From: Moringa oleifera
Lineage: Eukaryota; Streptophyta; Magnoliopsida; Brassicales; Moringaceae
DNA: 64,000 bases
Direction: 5' to 3'
NCBI GenBank assembly: GCA_021397835.1
Contig: JAJFZO010000022.1
Span: forward strand, 1 to 64,000
The notes under the pieces were generated by a model. The model worked only from the letters and a program-made list of their open reading frames with translations. It had not been told where the DNA came from and ran no database searches. A program made the translations under genes and the position numbers. This document shows positions 12,641 to 25,457 of this stretch, piece by piece (within the stretch, counting starts at the first letter, position 1; each line of letters begins with the position of its first letter).

Positions 12641-13956
12641 TTTATCTTTAAAGGAAGAATAAATAGTGCTGGAATCATTCCCTAGTGAAAAAGAAAAAGA
12701 AGAAAAAAAATCAATGGCTGCACATTTGCTAGAAGATCTGGATTAAAATTAGTATTCAAATTTTTTAAAGATGATCAAGATTGTCAAAAAGAAGGAAGCT
12801 CTCGAGTGAGATTTGGATAGATAAATAGCATTGAAATGTTCATTGTTCTTTATATTAAGCCCTATTGTCGATCATCGTGACTTTTGGTCCAACATATCAT
12901 AAAAACCATTTCAAATATTTCCTATTTAGTTAGTTGATTGCATCCTTAACCAAATACCTTTCCTCATAAAAAATCCTAAAAAATATTTGTTCTCCAAATT
13001 ACTATTGCAAATATGATTCGATAAAGGAGTGTCAGTTCTAAAACTAAATAGTGATCAAATATAAATGAAGTTATGACATTTTTGAAGTAATGAGTTACAT
13101 GTTTCAAATTGACCAAGATAAATTTAGAGATGGATAAGAATCTTATTGATTCTAGTGGAGTTGAAAACACAAGAAAAAATTTGATTTGTAGAGAACAATC
13201 AAATTCACTAACATCAAAGGGATAATAAACCTAAAGTCATTGTTAGATTAAATTCATCGATGTGATCAAATTCAAGAAAGAAAAAGTTTATATTTTGGTC
13301 AAAAATTTATGATAAAATGATTGAAAGATGATTGCTCTTGTTCTAAAACCCAAAAAAAAAAGAAGAAGAAGGAAAACAAGAAGAAAGACGATCTAAAAAA
13401 GGAGAACAAAAAAGCGATTATTGCCCCTACATAAACATGCATACATAATGCATTTCACATATCTTGTCCTGAAAAAAATGGGATAAGCCTGTTAATGAAG
13501 GCATAAATAATTTCTTAGATAGGTCATTTAGGTTTTTCTTTTAAAAAAAATAAAACACTTTTTCCTATAATTATCACAATTGTTACTGATTTTTTTTATT
13601 ACTGAAGATAGTTATCAGTGAATATTTTCTAGCAAACAGAATTCTTTAGATTTTTTAATATAACTATCAATAGACAAAGTCTTTTCAAGTTCTTAGAATA
13701 GTTGTAAATGGATGAAACACTTGATCAGAATAGATGTTGATGGACAGAAACTTTTAAAATTTTCTAATACAATGGTTACTAGACGAAACCTTCAGATTAT
13801 AAAAGGACCATCCTTAAAGCGATTTTAGATTTTCTAAAGTTAATGCCGTCCTTAGAACGAAGCTTTTCATTTTCAAGGTTGATGTTGTCTTTAGAATGGA
13901 GCTTTTTTATTTTCAAAGTTGATATCACTATTAGAATAAAACCCTTTAGATTTATT

Positions 13957-13995
<39 letters not shown>

Positions 13996-14274
13996 TAGTT
14001 GAGGTCATCATTAAAATGAAGTCTTTGAGATTTCTCGAAGCATCATTAACTTTTGTTGAGTGAAACATACAAAAACTATTCAGACTCCCCCAAAATCATG
14101 TTAGATACAACATTACAATCTTACTACATACAAACAAAAAAGGAGAGATGAGAATTGAAGAAGAACAAGTGAAGAAAACAAAGAGGCGAAAGTTCTTAAG
14201 ACTGGGGCGTAAAATTAGGTGTCTTAAGTCTTTGCCCAGTTTTTCATTCTTAAAAAATGAACAAATAGGGCATC
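12641..14274 (+). other. 3' noncoding internal part of the plus Tat/Ogre-like element
   Basis: No long frame. The final 440 bases match, inverted, 8300-8710. It ends in a purine-rich stretch (14140-14200) that could hold the polypurine tract for plus-strand priming, although that site usually lies nearer the LTR. Confidence 0.5.
13950..13996. repeat. (TTTA)n(TTA)n microsatellite
   Basis: About four TTTA units followed by about ten TTA units. The inverted relative at 8595-8640 has a shorter, scrambled version. Confidence 0.9.
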
Positions 14275-14990
14275 TGTAGACACCTTTTTGTAGTAATACT
14301 GCAATGCTGCCAATTCTGTGATGCTTTCAATTCTGCAATGCTGCCAATTTTGCAATATTGTCAATGCTGCAATGCTACCAATTCTGTAATGCTGCAATGC
14401 TACCTATTGCTGCATTAAATGGAGGCTTGGCCAAAGTGTATAAATGCCTATTGCTGCATTAATTTTCAAATATTACTTCCTCTTGAAGAAAAAGGCAATT
14501 GTTTTTGTGATTTTTTCATTATTTTTATTATTTTTATGAATATTTCTTTTTATTTATTGATTTAATTATTATTATTATATATGTGTATATATATATATAT
14601 ATTTATTTATTTATTCCTCTTGCACACATGTATTCTTTTACTTATTTTTATGTTATTCTCAGTTGTATTTTTATTTACCTTATATATTGATGTTTTTATA
14701 TTCCTTTATTTACAAATACACATATTTTTTTTTATACTTTCATGTTGAATATATGAAAAGTTAAGTAAAAAATGAATAATGTATGAAACTAATGAGAAAA
14801 AAATATAATTTAATAGGAAATGGATAGAATGCGATATATAAACTTAAAAAAAAAATAAAAAAGAATGGCTAGGGGATTAGCATATGTTTTCATGTTGAAT
14901 ACATGAAATTTGTTTGAAAGAATAAATAAAAAAAAAAAAAAGAGAAAGATAGGTAACTTTAAGATATTGTTCATAATGTAAAATTTAGAT
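14275..14990 (+). repeat. Truncated 3' LTR of the plus Tat/Ogre-like element
   Basis: Begins TGTAGACACC and follows 8711-9600 through the TGC/GCA repeat start, 'tgctgcattaaatggaggct', the leader-type 'attacttcctcttgaaga' and the GA region. Similarity stops near 14990, so about 1.4 kb of the LTR's 3' part is missing. A deletion of about 90 bases relative to the 5' LTR is also visible after 14450. Confidence 0.75.
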
Positions 14991-15473
14991 TGTTAGGATT
15001 TAAAATTTTTAACCTAACAAGAGTGAAATCATGCTTTATAGGATTTGAACCTATGTTTAAATAACATATCTTAGTAGGAACCCTCCTAGCAATTCGCCTA
15101 GTGCTTGATTCATTCATTACATGAAATAATTTAAAAGTACTAACGATAAAAAATATCGATAATTTGAAGACTCAAAAAAAAAAAAAACCATGCTAATACA
15201 AATAAAAATATTTTTTCTCACGTGGAAATGAATTGATCCAGTTCTTGTTAAAAATTATAGTTTAGAGGATCGAAACCATGTATATGAAGGCATGGGGCTC
15301 AATAACCACCAACATCTAATGATGCCTACTAAATATCAAGTATATTTTGAATAAAATTATTTTTAATTTCAAAAAATATTAATACTTACCTCAAGTTATG
15401 ACAAAATAGTACTACTCTTTTGTCACGTGATTCCACCATTTTACTGTCAAGGTAATGAGCTTAGGTGTCTACA
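14991..15473. other. Unassigned repeat-like sequence ending in an LTR-type terminus
   Basis: No coding pattern. It ends with 'ggtgtctaca' (15464-15473), the complement of the TGTAGACACC terminus of the Tat/Ogre-like LTRs, but the adjoining sequence does not match those LTRs. It could be part of another LTR in minus orientation or a coincidence. Confidence 0.3.
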
Positions 15474-15599
15474 CTTACAGACATCCTATTTGATAACCTC
15501 GATGAATTAGCAAACATAAAATATTTATCCAAGTCAAATGCAACAAGATCTATATAAAATTTATTGAAGAAATAAATGAAAGTAAAAAAAAAAATATAA

Positions 15600-16700
15600 T
15601 GTAATCACGCAATAATAAACCAATAAAATACAAAATGTATACATACAAAATATAAGCCTAAATGATAGTGACACTTAACTCCTCCATATAACAAAATTTA
15701 ATGATATCTTCTGAGGTTATAAGTAGTTGTCCCTCAGCAGTAAAGACATCTATGTAAGTTATGTGTTTTGCTTCATCAAATGACATCACCTTACTCACAT
15801 AGTTATACATTTTCTGCAATATTGACTATAGCCTAATAGAAGACTTGATGCGATGATTGTGGTTTTGTCAATGTTGGTGCCTTTTTAACTAGTAACTTAT
15901 CTTGTTGCTTTTTAATCGATGGCTAGAAAAAAAAATAGCACCAATAGGTTGAAATGATAATATATATTTTGCAAATACATTACCTCATATGCATCAATAA
16001 TGAACCAATCTTGTGGCCAAGTAATAATTGAATTAAGTGGAGAAAAAAGTAGTCAATCCACCATCATGGTTCAAACGAGGCAACTATGCATCACCATAAA
16101 TAGCTACATCTATCATACCCTAATATCACCAGCAACTAATGGATGCATATGGATCACCTAATTAGGGGTAAGATCCATGAAGATAACCCCTACTTGCCAC
16201 TATATAATTTGATGACTAGATGAACATCTCATACGATTTACACTACAACGATCCAAAAAATCACAAATTACGTTCATAATACTATCAAAATCCTATTTAT
16301 AATGAATAGTGCATGACATAGCTTAATGTTGTATAATGCAGGTGCTTGTGTTCTGACAAGCGTAGGGAGGTATCGGATATTCTTCATCATTCATTAATCC
16401 AAACATATTGAGACTAACTTTACTCAAACAAAATTACATTGTAAATCTTTAGCTAAACATCTATTTTGTTCGCCAAAATGTTTATTCGAACATCTTTGTA
16501 CTATGTGGATCACCTCATCATCTTTGCCAATTACTGCTGATTCAACTGCATATCTTAAGGGACATTTAATTTTTCGGTCTTTCTAATATAATAAGTGACA
16601 GTAACCTTGGATCCTTAACCACTAATGCGTTCGAGGTGCTAAAGTGTACCAAGAGCTTTCGTGAGCACATCTTTTAGACCTAAGGGCGTAAATTTATCTT
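15600..16700 (-). pseudogene. CACTA transposon-encoded protein, broken
   Basis: On the minus strand the segment around 16690-16590 reads VLTKALGTLEHLERI, close to the ALGTPEHPGRVRG signature of plant CACTA proteins (the transposase_24 type of Pfam). It continues toward DEVIHIVQRCSNKHFG-like sequence with stops. The lower part (16300-15600) has further short open pieces whose domain I could not name. The location inside CACTA ends (4604 and 17236) agrees. Many stops make it nonfunctional. Confidence 0.6.
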
Positions 16701-17239
16701 ATGTGTTTTACATCATCCACTCATCCTATAATATTACAATAAAATTAATAATTCAACATGAAACTTATAGTTACAAAAAATAAATAATAATGAAAACTAA
16801 TACGATACTTATAATCTTCTTACCACACTCTCGATTGACTTTATTTATGCATTCTCATGTTTTATTTTATTGTCTACCTTCCACAGTATGGCACAATCAA
16901 TTTGTTCATCAATACCTAAAGCTTGTTTCTTTTATTTACTTGAAAAGTGAACGTGTTAAAATTTTAAAATGAGTAACTAAATGACTATATCACTAATAAG
17001 TAACTGAAAAAGTAAAAAATAACTTAAAAGTTCTCTCACCAACCCTAACAACCCCTTTCCACCAAGACTATTATCGTACTCATTCTTTTCTCTTTTCTCT
17101 TTTACCATTTCTCACTTTGATGTCAGTTTTTTAATTAAAAAACTGATGATAAAAGTATTAAAAATGTTCTTAATGATAATTTTTTTATGAAATTTTTATT
17201 AATTTGGTATAAGTTATTCCTTGTTTTGGAGTAGTGAGA

Positions 17240-19232
17240 TCTCATCATCAACCACCCTTTCTCAATTGTCTCTCTAAGAAGATCATTGTCTCCACCAGTA
17301 GCATAAGATCCGTGATGAGCAATTTGAAATGCATAAGTGATACATCTTTCAACTTTTTCACATCGTCCCTCCCGATAATGGCTTTTTCACAGTCCATTCG
17401 TCATCCTATTCCAACCGCTTCACTTGTAGTCCTTCCTTAACATCCACCTCAGTGTACTAGTGAAAGCGTAAGGAATGCATTCTTCAAATTCTTAAACTCC
17501 TTTGAAAGCCTTAAACTCCTGCATAGTTGAGATGAGGGCTTTATGGAGCTTGATCTTGTTGTAGGTAGCATCAGCTAAACCACAAATCTAATTACTTTAC
17601 TTTCTTGTAAAAAGTCTCAATGGACTTTTCCTTTATAGCCATAATCCCATCTAGCTCCATCATCTTGCACTTCATGGCATTTGCTTTCTCCTATAGCATA
17701 GTTGACTGGTTAATGGTGTCAAACATTGACTAGGCTAAGTCGTTATGGTCCTTTAGAAGGCTTAAGACGAGGAAACCCACTTCTTTAACACTAACATCCA
17801 CTTCTATAGTGCTTACAAATGGCTAGCTCCAAAAAAATTAGTTTAGCTGAGATGAATCAAAGTAGAAATGGATTGAAAGAAACAAAATTATTTATCGCCA
17901 TGTGGAGGTAGTTGTTGTCGATCTTCATCAATACCTCCATATCTTTAGGTAGCATCAAATTCTGGCATAAGGCATATGCCACTATTGAATCCAATATAGA
18001 GTTCTCGGTTGTTATCTTTGTAAGTGGGAGTTAACCCCGCCATATCTCATACGTTGAGGTCAACACTTTACTATAAATTTTTGTTGGTTAGGGCCTTCTT
18101 AGCTACCATTGCAACAAGGTTGCTCGGTGTAGGTATGTTATGCGACAATGTTGAAATGTGCATTACAATAATTGGGTAGTAACGGAAGCATTGTTTAAAC
18201 TCAATCTCGAACTACTCCTAAAGGGAGGAATAGACCTTTTCCTCGTCTTGGAATTCGCCTAGGCAAGTTGTTTTCTTACTATAACATGATCCAAGAGCTA
18301 AATGTGTGCAACAACCAAAAAGACAAGCCATAATTCACCAACATAGCTTGGGATAACAAGCAATTATCCCTACAAACCAATAAAACCAACTTTTTAGTCC
18401 TAACCACTTTCATATGTATTGGACCTATTCTTTATGTCCCCTTGATACCACCTATGCCTTAACATCACTCTTAGAATAACAAAAGAGAAGCGAGAATCAT
18501 AAATTACCATTAGAAGATGAGACCACAAATCCAACAATCGGAGTCCTCTTACTTGAAGTTAACAACTCTTTAATCGAGATAAGCCAATAACGAAGGCTTT
18601 AGTCATTTTGACAGCAAGGTCGTAAAGGAGGAGACTTAAATTATAGGGGAAAGACTCTTTATAAAGAGACCTAAACAACCTTACATATTTTCAAAACTCT
18701 CTTAACAGACTCCTAATAAAAGAGCTCAAAGGGTTTCGCACAACAATCCTAGAAGGATCGATTCCGGTTTTACATTATTTAAAGTCTTAAAGAGCTCGAC
18801 CTTAGTAAGAGGCGTAGGCAACCAAGTCTATACTTTGCACAACCACTTGGGTTGCAGGTAGGTCTTTATGAGTTTGGTTAGGGGTTCTTGGTTTAGGGTA
18901 TCTAAGAACCTGAAGAACAATTATGTGCAAAATAATTTCAGCGAAAGCGTAAGAAAGAGGAGTTCGCCAATGATTATAAAAAGACTCAAATTAGAGACCA
19001 TCTTGCATAGAAAAAAAAAAAAAAAAGCTTCTTTAGCCCTTGTTAGATAAAGGAATCCATTGATTAGCATCAGTTTGAAAAATAAGCTTCTAATCAAACT
19101 AAGGTACCAATAATGGTATTTGTCTATGAAGTCGACAACTATCTTTATGTATAAAAAATTGAAGAAAACCTCCAAATTATCCCTCTCATACTCGAGCTCC
19201 CTACAACTTGGAAAACCACTAAATATTGCCAC
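17240..19232 (-). pseudogene. Antisense accessory ORF of the outer Ty3-type element, broken
   Basis: On the minus strand, 19232-18850 contains GFLYLTRAKEAF followed (in shifted frames) by SFYNHWRTPLSYAFAEIIL. This resembles the 'putative gypsy-type transposon' domain (PF04195-like) found in plant Ty3 elements. Downstream in the same direction (17830-17560) come heptad-like segments such as KANAMKCKMMELDGIMAIKE and SIETFYKKVK, which suggest a coiled coil. The bracketing LTRs point to the plus strand, so this ORF is antisense to the element. Antisense accessory ORFs are known in the Tat lineage. Stops and frameshifts are frequent. Confidence 0.5.
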
Positions 19233-20071
19233 CTATTAAAGGCTATCTAGATAAGGAAAATCTTCACTTCACAATAGAAGTAGAGTTGAAATTTATGCAT
19301 TAGAGGTCTTAACTCACCCTCTAAGGCCTCCTCAAACACACAAATGTAATTATCCCTAAGGATCCATGACTTATCATGTGGTTGGGCGACTTTCAGTTTT
19401 ATATCCTTAGGGATATTTCACTTAGACCTAATCCACTTCAATCTCTCTTATCTCATGATAGATGAAGTACTCTCATACACGAACTCGTCCACCACGAACT
19501 AGTCCACCATATCTTTTGATTCTAAACTTTTTGCTTGTCATACTCCTAAAACTAGACCTACCCTCAAAATTAGACCCGAATTTATCACCTTTGATCATCC
19601 AAAAATATAACAAAGAAAAACAATATGGAACCAAAAGAACTCATTAAAAAGAGAAATTAAACTAAGAAACTAATTGAGGCAATAATGAAAGCACCCAAAG
19701 AGCAAGAAAAGTATACAACCATGGTTAGATTGATTTGTGGAATCAGCTTGAACCAAAAGATTAAGCAAGAAGCAAATGCCAGAAATGAAAAGAAATAGAA
19801 GAGCAGGAATGACATCTTAAATGATGAGTTTGACATTAAAAGCAACCCATACCTAACATCACCATTTTTATAATGACACATGGTAGCCCCAAGGTGAAAA
19901 GATACTAAGTTAAACCTAAAACAGTCATTTTATGAGTCATATATTAAAAGTCACTAAAAGTGACTGCATTTCAATGGCTAGAAGGCTCTCCAGCAAATGG
20001 CCCAAAAGAGGAGCTTAAACCTAGGCTCCCCATAGCTTAACTTTGTTTCTCCACTTTCATGAAAGGGCAAG
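19233..20071. other. 3' internal part of the outer element
   Basis: No coding pattern recognised beyond short frames. It leads directly into the 3' LTR. Confidence 0.4.
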
Positions 20072-20648
20072 TGTTATACACGTATCTAGAGAAGTCACGT
20101 CACTAGAACAAAACCTAACCAATTAGGCCTTTTCATGTCAAGTAAAATGCAGCTCAACCAAGACCAAAGTTTGTTAGTTTAGCTCGTCAAAAGCATTATC
20201 TCCACCAAGGATTGACCCTAGCTGGATCAAAATAATGGTTCAGCTCGATAAATCTATAATCTTAGCTCTTACTTTTAGACCTATCATAAATAGCTCAACT
20301 CGAAAGTAATTAGAATCAACTAGCAACCAAACAGGTCGAAAAATCGAAATTGATCACAAATTTCTTAAAATATCTTGCCATGATCAACACACAAAATTTC
20401 TTGATATCTTCTTTACAATATCCACCCAAAATCCTTCTATGGTGGCTTTAAATCACGACTTTCTATCAATAAAAAAAAAAAAATCCACTTCAAAGCTCTA
20501 TAAAAGGCACAAGTACTCTTTCACGTGCTTCTTAATGCCTACAAGAATATCGATTATTGGTTTGAGCATTAAAAGAATCATTTTTTATAGGTTACGTATA
20601 CCTCTCGACTGATCTAATTCAAGTTAAGCAATTTTTTAGATGATAACA
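20072..20648 (+). repeat. 3' LTR of the outer Ty3-type element
   Basis: Begins TGTTATACACG and ends GATGATAACA. It aligns with 3723-4228 in the same orientation but carries extra sequence near 20180-20230. No exact target duplication was found beside it. Confidence 0.65.
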
Positions 20649-21520
20649 TTAGATTTTGGCTCAAACAACTATAAAAAATTAAGTAGATTTTTATTTTTAA
20701 AATATTTTAAAAATTATATAAATAAATTTTATATATTTTTTAAGTATATCTCTTAAATTTGAATAATTTTTTACCCATGAGCTATTTTTTATGAATATTT
20801 TATATTTTTAATAATATAAAATCTTTTAAAAAATATTTTTAGTATTTAAAAATTTTTAAAATTTTTTATGATAATAATTTAAATATTTTTTATAATTATA
20901 TAAAATTTTAAATCAAAATTTATTGTATAGTATAATGAATTTGTGTACCTTAATTTTTATATTTATTTGTAACATTTAAATTAAATCAAATCAAAATATT
21001 ATATATACAATTAATCCAATCAATATTTCAAAGTGCAAAATAAAACATAATGATAATTTAAATTTTTTATTTTTATATTTACTCTTATTTTTAAAAATAT
21101 AGTAGCTATAACCATCTCTTAAAAATGTATCAACACAATTATAATTTTAAAAATAAATTAATGTACCATCATAATAAATTATAAAATAAAAATTATATAA
21201 AATTTTTAAATTATATCATTTGTTACCGAAGTTTAAAAAATAATAAATTAAATCTTAAATTATTAATTTATATCAAATTAAACAAACGATTTTAAAAAAT
21301 TAAAATTATTTTTTATTAACATATTTAAAAAATAATTCAAACAAATTTTATATTTTATTTTAAATTTATTTTTTTATTGAGCATTAAAAATTATTTAATA
21401 GCACAAAATATAATTTAAAATATATATAATTTTTTATTTTAAATTATAAAAATATTTTCTCTTCAAAAAAATTAACATAAAGTCATAAAAAGATCCATTT
21501 CCATTTAAATAATGTACAAT
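20649..21520. repeat. A+T-rich MITE-like remnants
   Basis: Extremely A+T-rich. Parts such as 'gaataattttttacccatgagctatttttt' (around 20760) and 21225-21390 resemble the interior and ends of the MITE at 35564-36113 and the stretch 34930-35300. I read this as old, diverged members of one non-autonomous family; the borders are not definable by eye. Confidence 0.4.
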
Positions 21521-22228
21521 CCCACCTATGAATTGCTACAATTGGAGGGCTGATCAGCTGTTAATGGATTGTACCACTCGGTGCATGACCATGGTTAAAT
21601 CATTTCCTCCCCAACTTCGGAACTTTTTCTTTACCGAAATGAGCCTTTGTCACAGTTCAAAGCATCAACCTCAACTCAGATGCTTTGTTTAGCCATGTTG
21701 ACGCTATGTTGTGCAAAATCCACCAGAAGACCATTCAGATATGGTGATTCAGATCAGATTGCACCAGCAAAAAGAGGCTAATCACTGTTAAGAAGCATGA
21801 TTCAGGCTAAGATCATACCAGATGTGAAGCCATAACAAAGCTCATGATATCTCTTGAAGAAGTAGAAATCAAACCACAACAAGAGAACATATAAAGTGCA
21901 GAAAACTCAAGAAAAGGGCTAATGTATTCTCGACCTATCAAAACCAAAACTGATACCACTACTAAGTCCAAGAGAAAGTAGACTTACCTGATCTAATGTA
22001 AAACCCAAAATTAAGATGGGGTATGCATGCATGCAAGTCAACCGTCAAGAAGATTACCCACAGGTGCATCCACCCATAGATTAAGTTATCTAAAAAATTT
22101 ACACCCAACAGACTTCAAATAAAAAGACGGTTTTTTAACCACAGGAGAGTCACCATCCCTGTAAATAACCTTCAACTGAAACCCTTCGCAAAGCTAAGAC
22201 CAGACAGTGCAACCGGAGTGGTAGCCCC

Positions 22229-25200
22229 TCACTTGCCGCCCAAGGTGGGGAACTGCCCAGGATCCTCAATGGATGGAGCTGGTGCGTTGCTTGGGTTGGC
22301 TGCATATCCACCTCTCGAACCACGACCACGGCCTCGCCCACGACCACCAGGAGTGTAGTACCTCTCCCCTTCAGCAGGCTTCAGAAAGTCATTTATGCTC
22401 ACAGACTACAATTTGAAAAACAAACAAATAAGTACATTACACATAATGGTTTTAAGTCTACGGCTATTACATATTAGAACCTTTACAATTTAAGATATAG
22501 TTGAGCACTGTTAATGTTGATTCATTTCCCAATATTTTGCTCTATCTCACAAAATTATACTGAGGTCGTGGAGACAACATGATTGAGATAGATGCAAGGT
22601 AGATGATAATTAGAAAAAAAAAAAAAAAAGAGGATTAGTTGCTTCACAAGCGAAAGTAAAAAATCAAAGCAGTACTAGAGAAAAAGTGTAGGCAAAAGCG
22701 ACAAAAATAAATCGTGTATAAAAAAGTGTAAACACCTTCTTGGCTCTCTCTTCTTTTTCAGCAGCATCTTTGCGTTTGTCCTTTTCAGAACCCTGACAAC
22801 AAAATCCTTACAAGTCAAGCATATCCATGGGACTCTATCATATGAAAGTATAACATATTTGATGAAGTGGTCTTACCAGTTTGATGAAAATGTCATCATT
22901 GCTCTTCTTATTTGAAAGCTGTTGCATGGACTGAAGTTCTTTGTCCAAAGCAACTTTCCTTTCCTCAGTCTTTAGAGCCTGCAGAGATTTCCTTTTCTCT
23001 TCACGTATCTTCTCATACTCTTCCAAAGTCATCTCCTGGCATAGACAAGGAAGAAAGGCATATGTGAAAAGTCAGGATGGAATGGCTGAATTTGTAGTAA
23101 GCTGTCATGACAAACCGAGCTGTCAGTAAAATTTGTAACATTTGGGAGAGGGAGAAAAAAAAAAAACTCATAACTAAGTTAAAAGATCAGAGGACATGCT
23201 TGAGGCTCAGCTTAAAATTCCATTGACTAGAAACTTGAAAATGGAAATGGCAACAGAGGATACTGCATAGTTACTCAGACCCCATGACAGGTGGAACACC
23301 TCACTTATGATCATCACTATGCCTGAAATGCCATGCTTAAAATATGAATGTGAATCTACTCAAAATCATATAAAGTCTGCTTAACAAGTTGAAACTATGT
23401 TAGGCATTCAGAACTCAACATCACTATTTCTCAACTTCACTGCTACTTTATTCCATGTTTAAATTGATCACATAATCAATACAATTTAAGAATGGCCAAA
23501 ATCATTCTTATCTTTTTACTTTATTATCAAACTTAGTCGAAGCATAAAGTGACATACACACATAATTGAACCTTTCCATACTACAAGGTAAAATGCAACA
23601 AATGGAAACCAAGCGCCAGAACTACAAGTCCATATAAAATATAATGGGAGTCAATGTCCCCTAAAGTAGAAGGTGCCAGGTAAGTGATTTAACCATTTAA
23701 AGACGTATACAGAAGATGTGTCCGAGTAACAATACATGTGCCTGCCTCAGCCAAATAATCCTTGATCTACGTAATCCTTTAGGGTTAGTCCTAATTAAGC
23801 AAATATCTTAAATCAAATACTTGCACATGCAACAGAAAGCAGATACAAGCACATAAAATGAAATGCATGTGTCTGGTAAACTGCCTACCACGGATCCGAG
23901 ACACCATACAAACACTGGAAGACCTTGGGAGCATTCAAAAATAGAAGCTGCTTAGCCCTTATGATGACATCATAAAAAAATTAGAAGGTCGATAATTGCA
24001 CCACACTCAAAAGGGAAGAAAGCAATTACAGATAAAGAAATGCACTCTGATCTCCTCAGATCCTGGAACATTCCCCTATTCATGAAAAAGGAACCAATGC
24101 TGATTCCATCACTGAAAATATTTTTTAAAATGACCATAACCATTAGCAAGAAAATAAACAAGAGTCCAACAAAAGGAAAACAAAGAATAGATGCTCAAAA
24201 CTACACAGTACGATCACTATTGTTCCAGATTTTAAGGTTACTATAAGACTTGGTTATTACAAGAAATCCCTACATCAATTAGTTGTAAATTCTAAGTTTT
24301 CCCAAAACCCATTAGACAAAGGTGTTCAAGTTGGGAAATTTGCTCAAACAACATAATTTACCTTCTCCTCAGGCTCCTTCTCTTCAGGCTCATTCACAGG
24401 GCTCTCCTTATTTGCATCAGTAGCTTCTTCAGCTCCTGCTTGCTTCTCAGCACCCACATTCTTCTCAGTCTCAGCAACTGGTTCCTCATTTTCCCTTACG
24501 TTCGCAAAAGAACCAAACATATTAAAAATATGGTCAAGAAAAAAAAAAAGAGAAACTACATCTTTCATTGAAACATTTAAGTTTAAAAACAGACTAGAGA
24601 GGAAAATATAAGCTTACTGAGGAATTTCATCAGTCGGAGTTCCCCAATTACCGCGACCAGCCCCATCACGTTTAATCTCGCTCCTATTAACACTTGGGCT
24701 TAATGATAGAACTAACAACCATAAACCTAATAATGCAGGACTGTGACACAACTTTATTTCAAAGAAAGCATCTCAAATAAAAAGAATACTAACCCTCGTC
24801 CAGTTCCACTGCGTCGTTCATACATCCTCCTAGGGCGTTCACCCTCTCCAGAATCTCCATTACTGAAACCACCTCGGCGACCACCCCGGAAAGAACCACG
24901 AGGCGCGCCATAGCCACGCCTTTCAGAGGGCTTTCCTGCATCCCCTTCCTCGGAGGCTCTGTACCCTCCAGAATATCCATTGTTGTTGCCAACAGTATCA
25001 CTGTTGCCAGCATCACGGTTAAATCCGCCACCACGTCCACGGCCATAGCCACGCCCACCACCTCGTCCACGACCATAGCCAGTGTCATTCTTTGCCTCCC
25101 GCACTACTCAAGAAAAAGTACACTTAAGAGAAAATAAGAGACACAGGTTTAACTGAATATAGCCACAACGAGAAAGATCTCAGTCAGGACACTGATAGAA

Positions 25201-25425
25201 GAAGTGAAGTAAAGAAACAATAATAGGAATATAAACTTTAATTCTTCATCGATGGTTAAAGTAGCAAACAACACTTAAACTTAAGCATTATAAAGTAACT
25301 TCCCCGGCGATTTAGAGAGCTCAATTGACCAGCACTAACCAAGCTAAGAGAATAGAATAAAATCCAGCATTTATGGAGAATCCAAGACCCCAATCCAAAT
25401 AGTAATATAGGCTCAATGAAGCAAG

Positions 25426-25457
<32 letters not shown>

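Larger units (their letters stand above)
8711..14990 (+). mobile_element. Tat/Ogre-like Ty3 retrotransposon, internally deleted and 3'-truncated
   Basis: The order is 5' LTR (8711-11011), primer-binding-like site, 5' leader, a gag piece fused to an integrase tail (12059-12640), a 3' noncoding part (to 14274), then the first 0.7 kb of a 3' LTR. Protease, reverse transcriptase, RNase H and most of integrase are missing. The element appears to sit in the 3' region of an inverted relative (8300-8710). It cannot move by itself; similar deleted elements can be mobilised by intact relatives, but decay makes that unlikely here. Confidence 0.75.
4604..17236 (-). mobile_element. CACTA (En/Spm) DNA transposon, degraded and invaded
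   Basis: The right end (…GGAGTAGTG at 17236) reads CACTACTCCAAAACAAGG on the minus strand, the standard CACTA terminus. The left end near 4604 has a degenerate AACTACAAGTATAAG. Both subterminal regions carry repeated copies of a short motif (forms of 'aaaattatcattaa' and its complement; densest at 4640-4870 and 17125-17215), typical of CACTA elements. Transposase-type coding remnants lie on the minus strand at about 15600-16700. Two LTR-element pieces (5740-14990) are inserted in it. The right end is convincing; the left end is less so. Confidence 0.6.
3723..20648 (+). mobile_element. Outer Ty3-type LTR retrotransposon with nested insertions
   Basis: Two related direct repeats bracket this span. 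Both begin TGTTATACAYGTAT, both share the block around 'cctcgaaagtaa/actcgaaagtaa', and both end near 'gataacatt/ggtaacatt'. Directly after the first repeat (4229-4248) is a degenerate version of the primer-binding motif seen in Tat-lineage Ty3 elements. Only short internal parts survive: a gag-like remnant (about 4249-4600) and, on the other strand, an accessory ORF (17240-19232). The rest of the span is a CACTA element carrying further LTR elements. I see no exact 5-bp target duplication at the outer borders, so treating the two LTRs as one element is an inference from sequence similarity, order and orientation. Confidence 0.6.

Noticed and set aside
24754..25104. A 116-residue Gly-Arg protein as an independent gene
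   Set aside because: It is exon 2 of the RGG-box gene read into its intron; splice phases link it to the other six exons.
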